Below are positions 7,286 to 7,947 of a stretch of DNA of 7,947 bases, in pieces; positions within the stretch are counted from its first letter, which is position 1; each line of letters opens with the position of its first letter. The stretch is from Gemmatimonadota bacterium (GTDB lineage: Bacteria; Gemmatimonadota; Gemmatimonadetes; Gemmatimonadales; Gemmatimonadaceae), in assembly GCA_947457715.1 (NCBI GenBank), contig CANGXK010000111.1, positions 1 through 7,947 on the forward strand, read 5' to 3'. A program made the position numbers and the translations under genes. The notes under the pieces were generated by a model, which was not told where the DNA came from, did not search any database, and worked only from the letters and a program-made list of their open reading frames with translations.

Positions 7286-7947
7286 CGCATGCCCGCCTGT
7301 TGCAGCGCGGCAGTGCCGCCGACGATCGGAATCACGAACTGCGACTTCGCGAGATCGATCGTGAGCTCGGCGCCGGCCTTTGGCCACAGCGTGAACTCGC
7401 GATCGCTCGACATGATCATCACCGCGAGCTGACGACCGGCGGGAATGAATTCATCGGTGGGTTCGAGGTCGAAAGTGACCTCGCGATACTCGCCCGGCGT
7501 GAGCGGTGTCCCGCGCGTTTTCGCGGCGTACTCGCCGCCCTTCGTGAGCGACTTCGCATTCTGCAGATCGGCCCAGCCGTGCGACACACTGCCCGCATAG
7601 CTCTGCGAGCCGGAGCTCGTGGAGTCGTACGGCAACATCACGAGCCATACACTGAGGTTCGCCGCTTTCACGTTGGCCGCCAGGCGCAGCGTGACCCGCG
7701 GCGTGCCGGAGATATGCACGGTGTCACGGAACACCGGCGTGGCATACAGCAGGCGATTGGCCGACGACGCCGCGCTAGCCAGCGCACTGCCGCTGAACGC
7801 CACGTTGTCGATGAACGACTCGGTGCCCGTGTTGGCGCGCGTGTACGACAGTGAGGCGATGGTGCGACCGCCCACCGTGGGATACAGCGTGACCGGTACG
7901 GTACCGGGCACCGGGAAGGACGCGAACGGCGTGGGTAGGGTGGCCAC
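7282..7947 (-). CDS. Xaa-Pro dipeptidyl-peptidase (S15 family), C-terminal part only
   Basis: The last 221 or so residues of a larger protein; the frame is open to the window edge, so the apparent GTG at 7947 is not taken as a start. The sequence fits the C-terminal jelly-roll domain (PepX_C) of S15 peptidases and CocE-type hydrolases: HISGTPRVTLRLAA, NLSVWLVMLPYD, SHGWADLQNAKSL, TPGEYREVTFDLEPTD, FIPAGRQLAVMIMSSD and a final LTIDLAKSQFVIPIVGGT. The WADxxN and LxxTDxxxPAGxxL patterns are the strongest family signs. The Ser-Asp-His catalytic triad lies in the part beyond the edge. Full-length members usually have about 600 or more residues and release N-terminal X-Pro dipeptides; bacterial relatives of this type are commonly exported, but the signal region cannot be seen here. 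It is the upstream gene of the pair with the beta-propeller protein. CocE/NonD-type acyl hydrolase is the main alternative. Confidence 0.85.
   Translation of the reverse strand: MATLPTPFASFPVPGTVPVTLYPTVGGRTIASLSYTRANTGTESFIDNVAFSGSALASAASSANRLLYATPVFRDTVHISGTPRVTLRLAANVKAANLSVWLVMLPYDSTSSGSQSYAGSVSHGWADLQNAKSLTKGGEYAAKTRGTPLTPGEYREVTFDLEPTDEFIPAGRQLAVMIMSSDREFTLWPKAGAELTIDLAKSQFVIPIVGGTAALQQAGMR

Noticed and set aside
7286..7387. Upstream start for the propeller gene at 7387, adding 34 residues
   Set aside because: The added stretch is arginine-rich, lies inside the peptidase gene and would place a non-secretory leader before the signal peptide.
5723..7432. Long plus-strand open frame of 569 codons opposite the propeller gene
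   Set aside because: Same pattern: rich in arginine, histidine and alanine, no recognisable domain, no ribosome binding site, and it crosses the junction of two real minus-strand genes.

Overview
GC-rich window from a free-living-type bacterium. The codon use, the Asp-box (BNR) beta-propeller of about 1000 residues and the RecQ helicase with a long C-terminal extension suggest a Gemmatimonadota-like or actinobacterium-like host. That assignment is inference from gene content, not proven. There are no tRNAs, rRNAs, CRISPR arrays or recognisable insertion sequences.

Layout. (1) Positions 1-975, minus strand: a decayed fusion gene. Its N-terminus resembles the phosphoribosyltransferase (PRT) half, and the rest the erythromycin-esterase half, of the known PRT/erythromycin-esterase fusion family (Mycobacterium tuberculosis Rv2030c type). 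It carries internal deletions, one frame change and one in-frame stop, and it runs off the left edge. (2) Positions 980-1636, minus strand: a soluble protein with three BON domains and a strong ribosome binding site, just upstream of the decayed gene. Together they look like a stress or dormancy-type pair of which only the BON member is intact. (3) Positions 1637-2135: a 499-base divergent intergenic region with no credible gene. It holds an extended -10 candidate, a short palindrome and three copies of GACGTCA. (4) Positions 2136-4196, plus strand: a RecQ-family helicase with all helicase motifs, the four-cysteine zinc site and a C-terminal PRT-like domain whose PRPP-loop acidic residues are gone. 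(5) Positions 4169-4191: an 11-base perfect inverted repeat in the last codons of the helicase, at a tail-to-tail junction with only 5 bases between stop codons. (6) Positions 4202-7285, minus strand: a secreted Asp-box beta-propeller protein. (7) Positions 7282-7947, minus strand: the C-terminal part of an Xaa-Pro dipeptidyl-peptidase (S15 family), running off the right edge and overlapping the propeller gene by ATGA.

How the genes work together. The right-hand pair is probably one transcript for exported proteins, at least one acting on peptides. The helicase is a single-gene plus-strand unit for DNA repair. The left-hand pair reads away from it. The least ordinary parts are the decayed PRT/esterase fusion and the degenerate PRT-like tail of the helicase. 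I see no convincing new multi-gene system.
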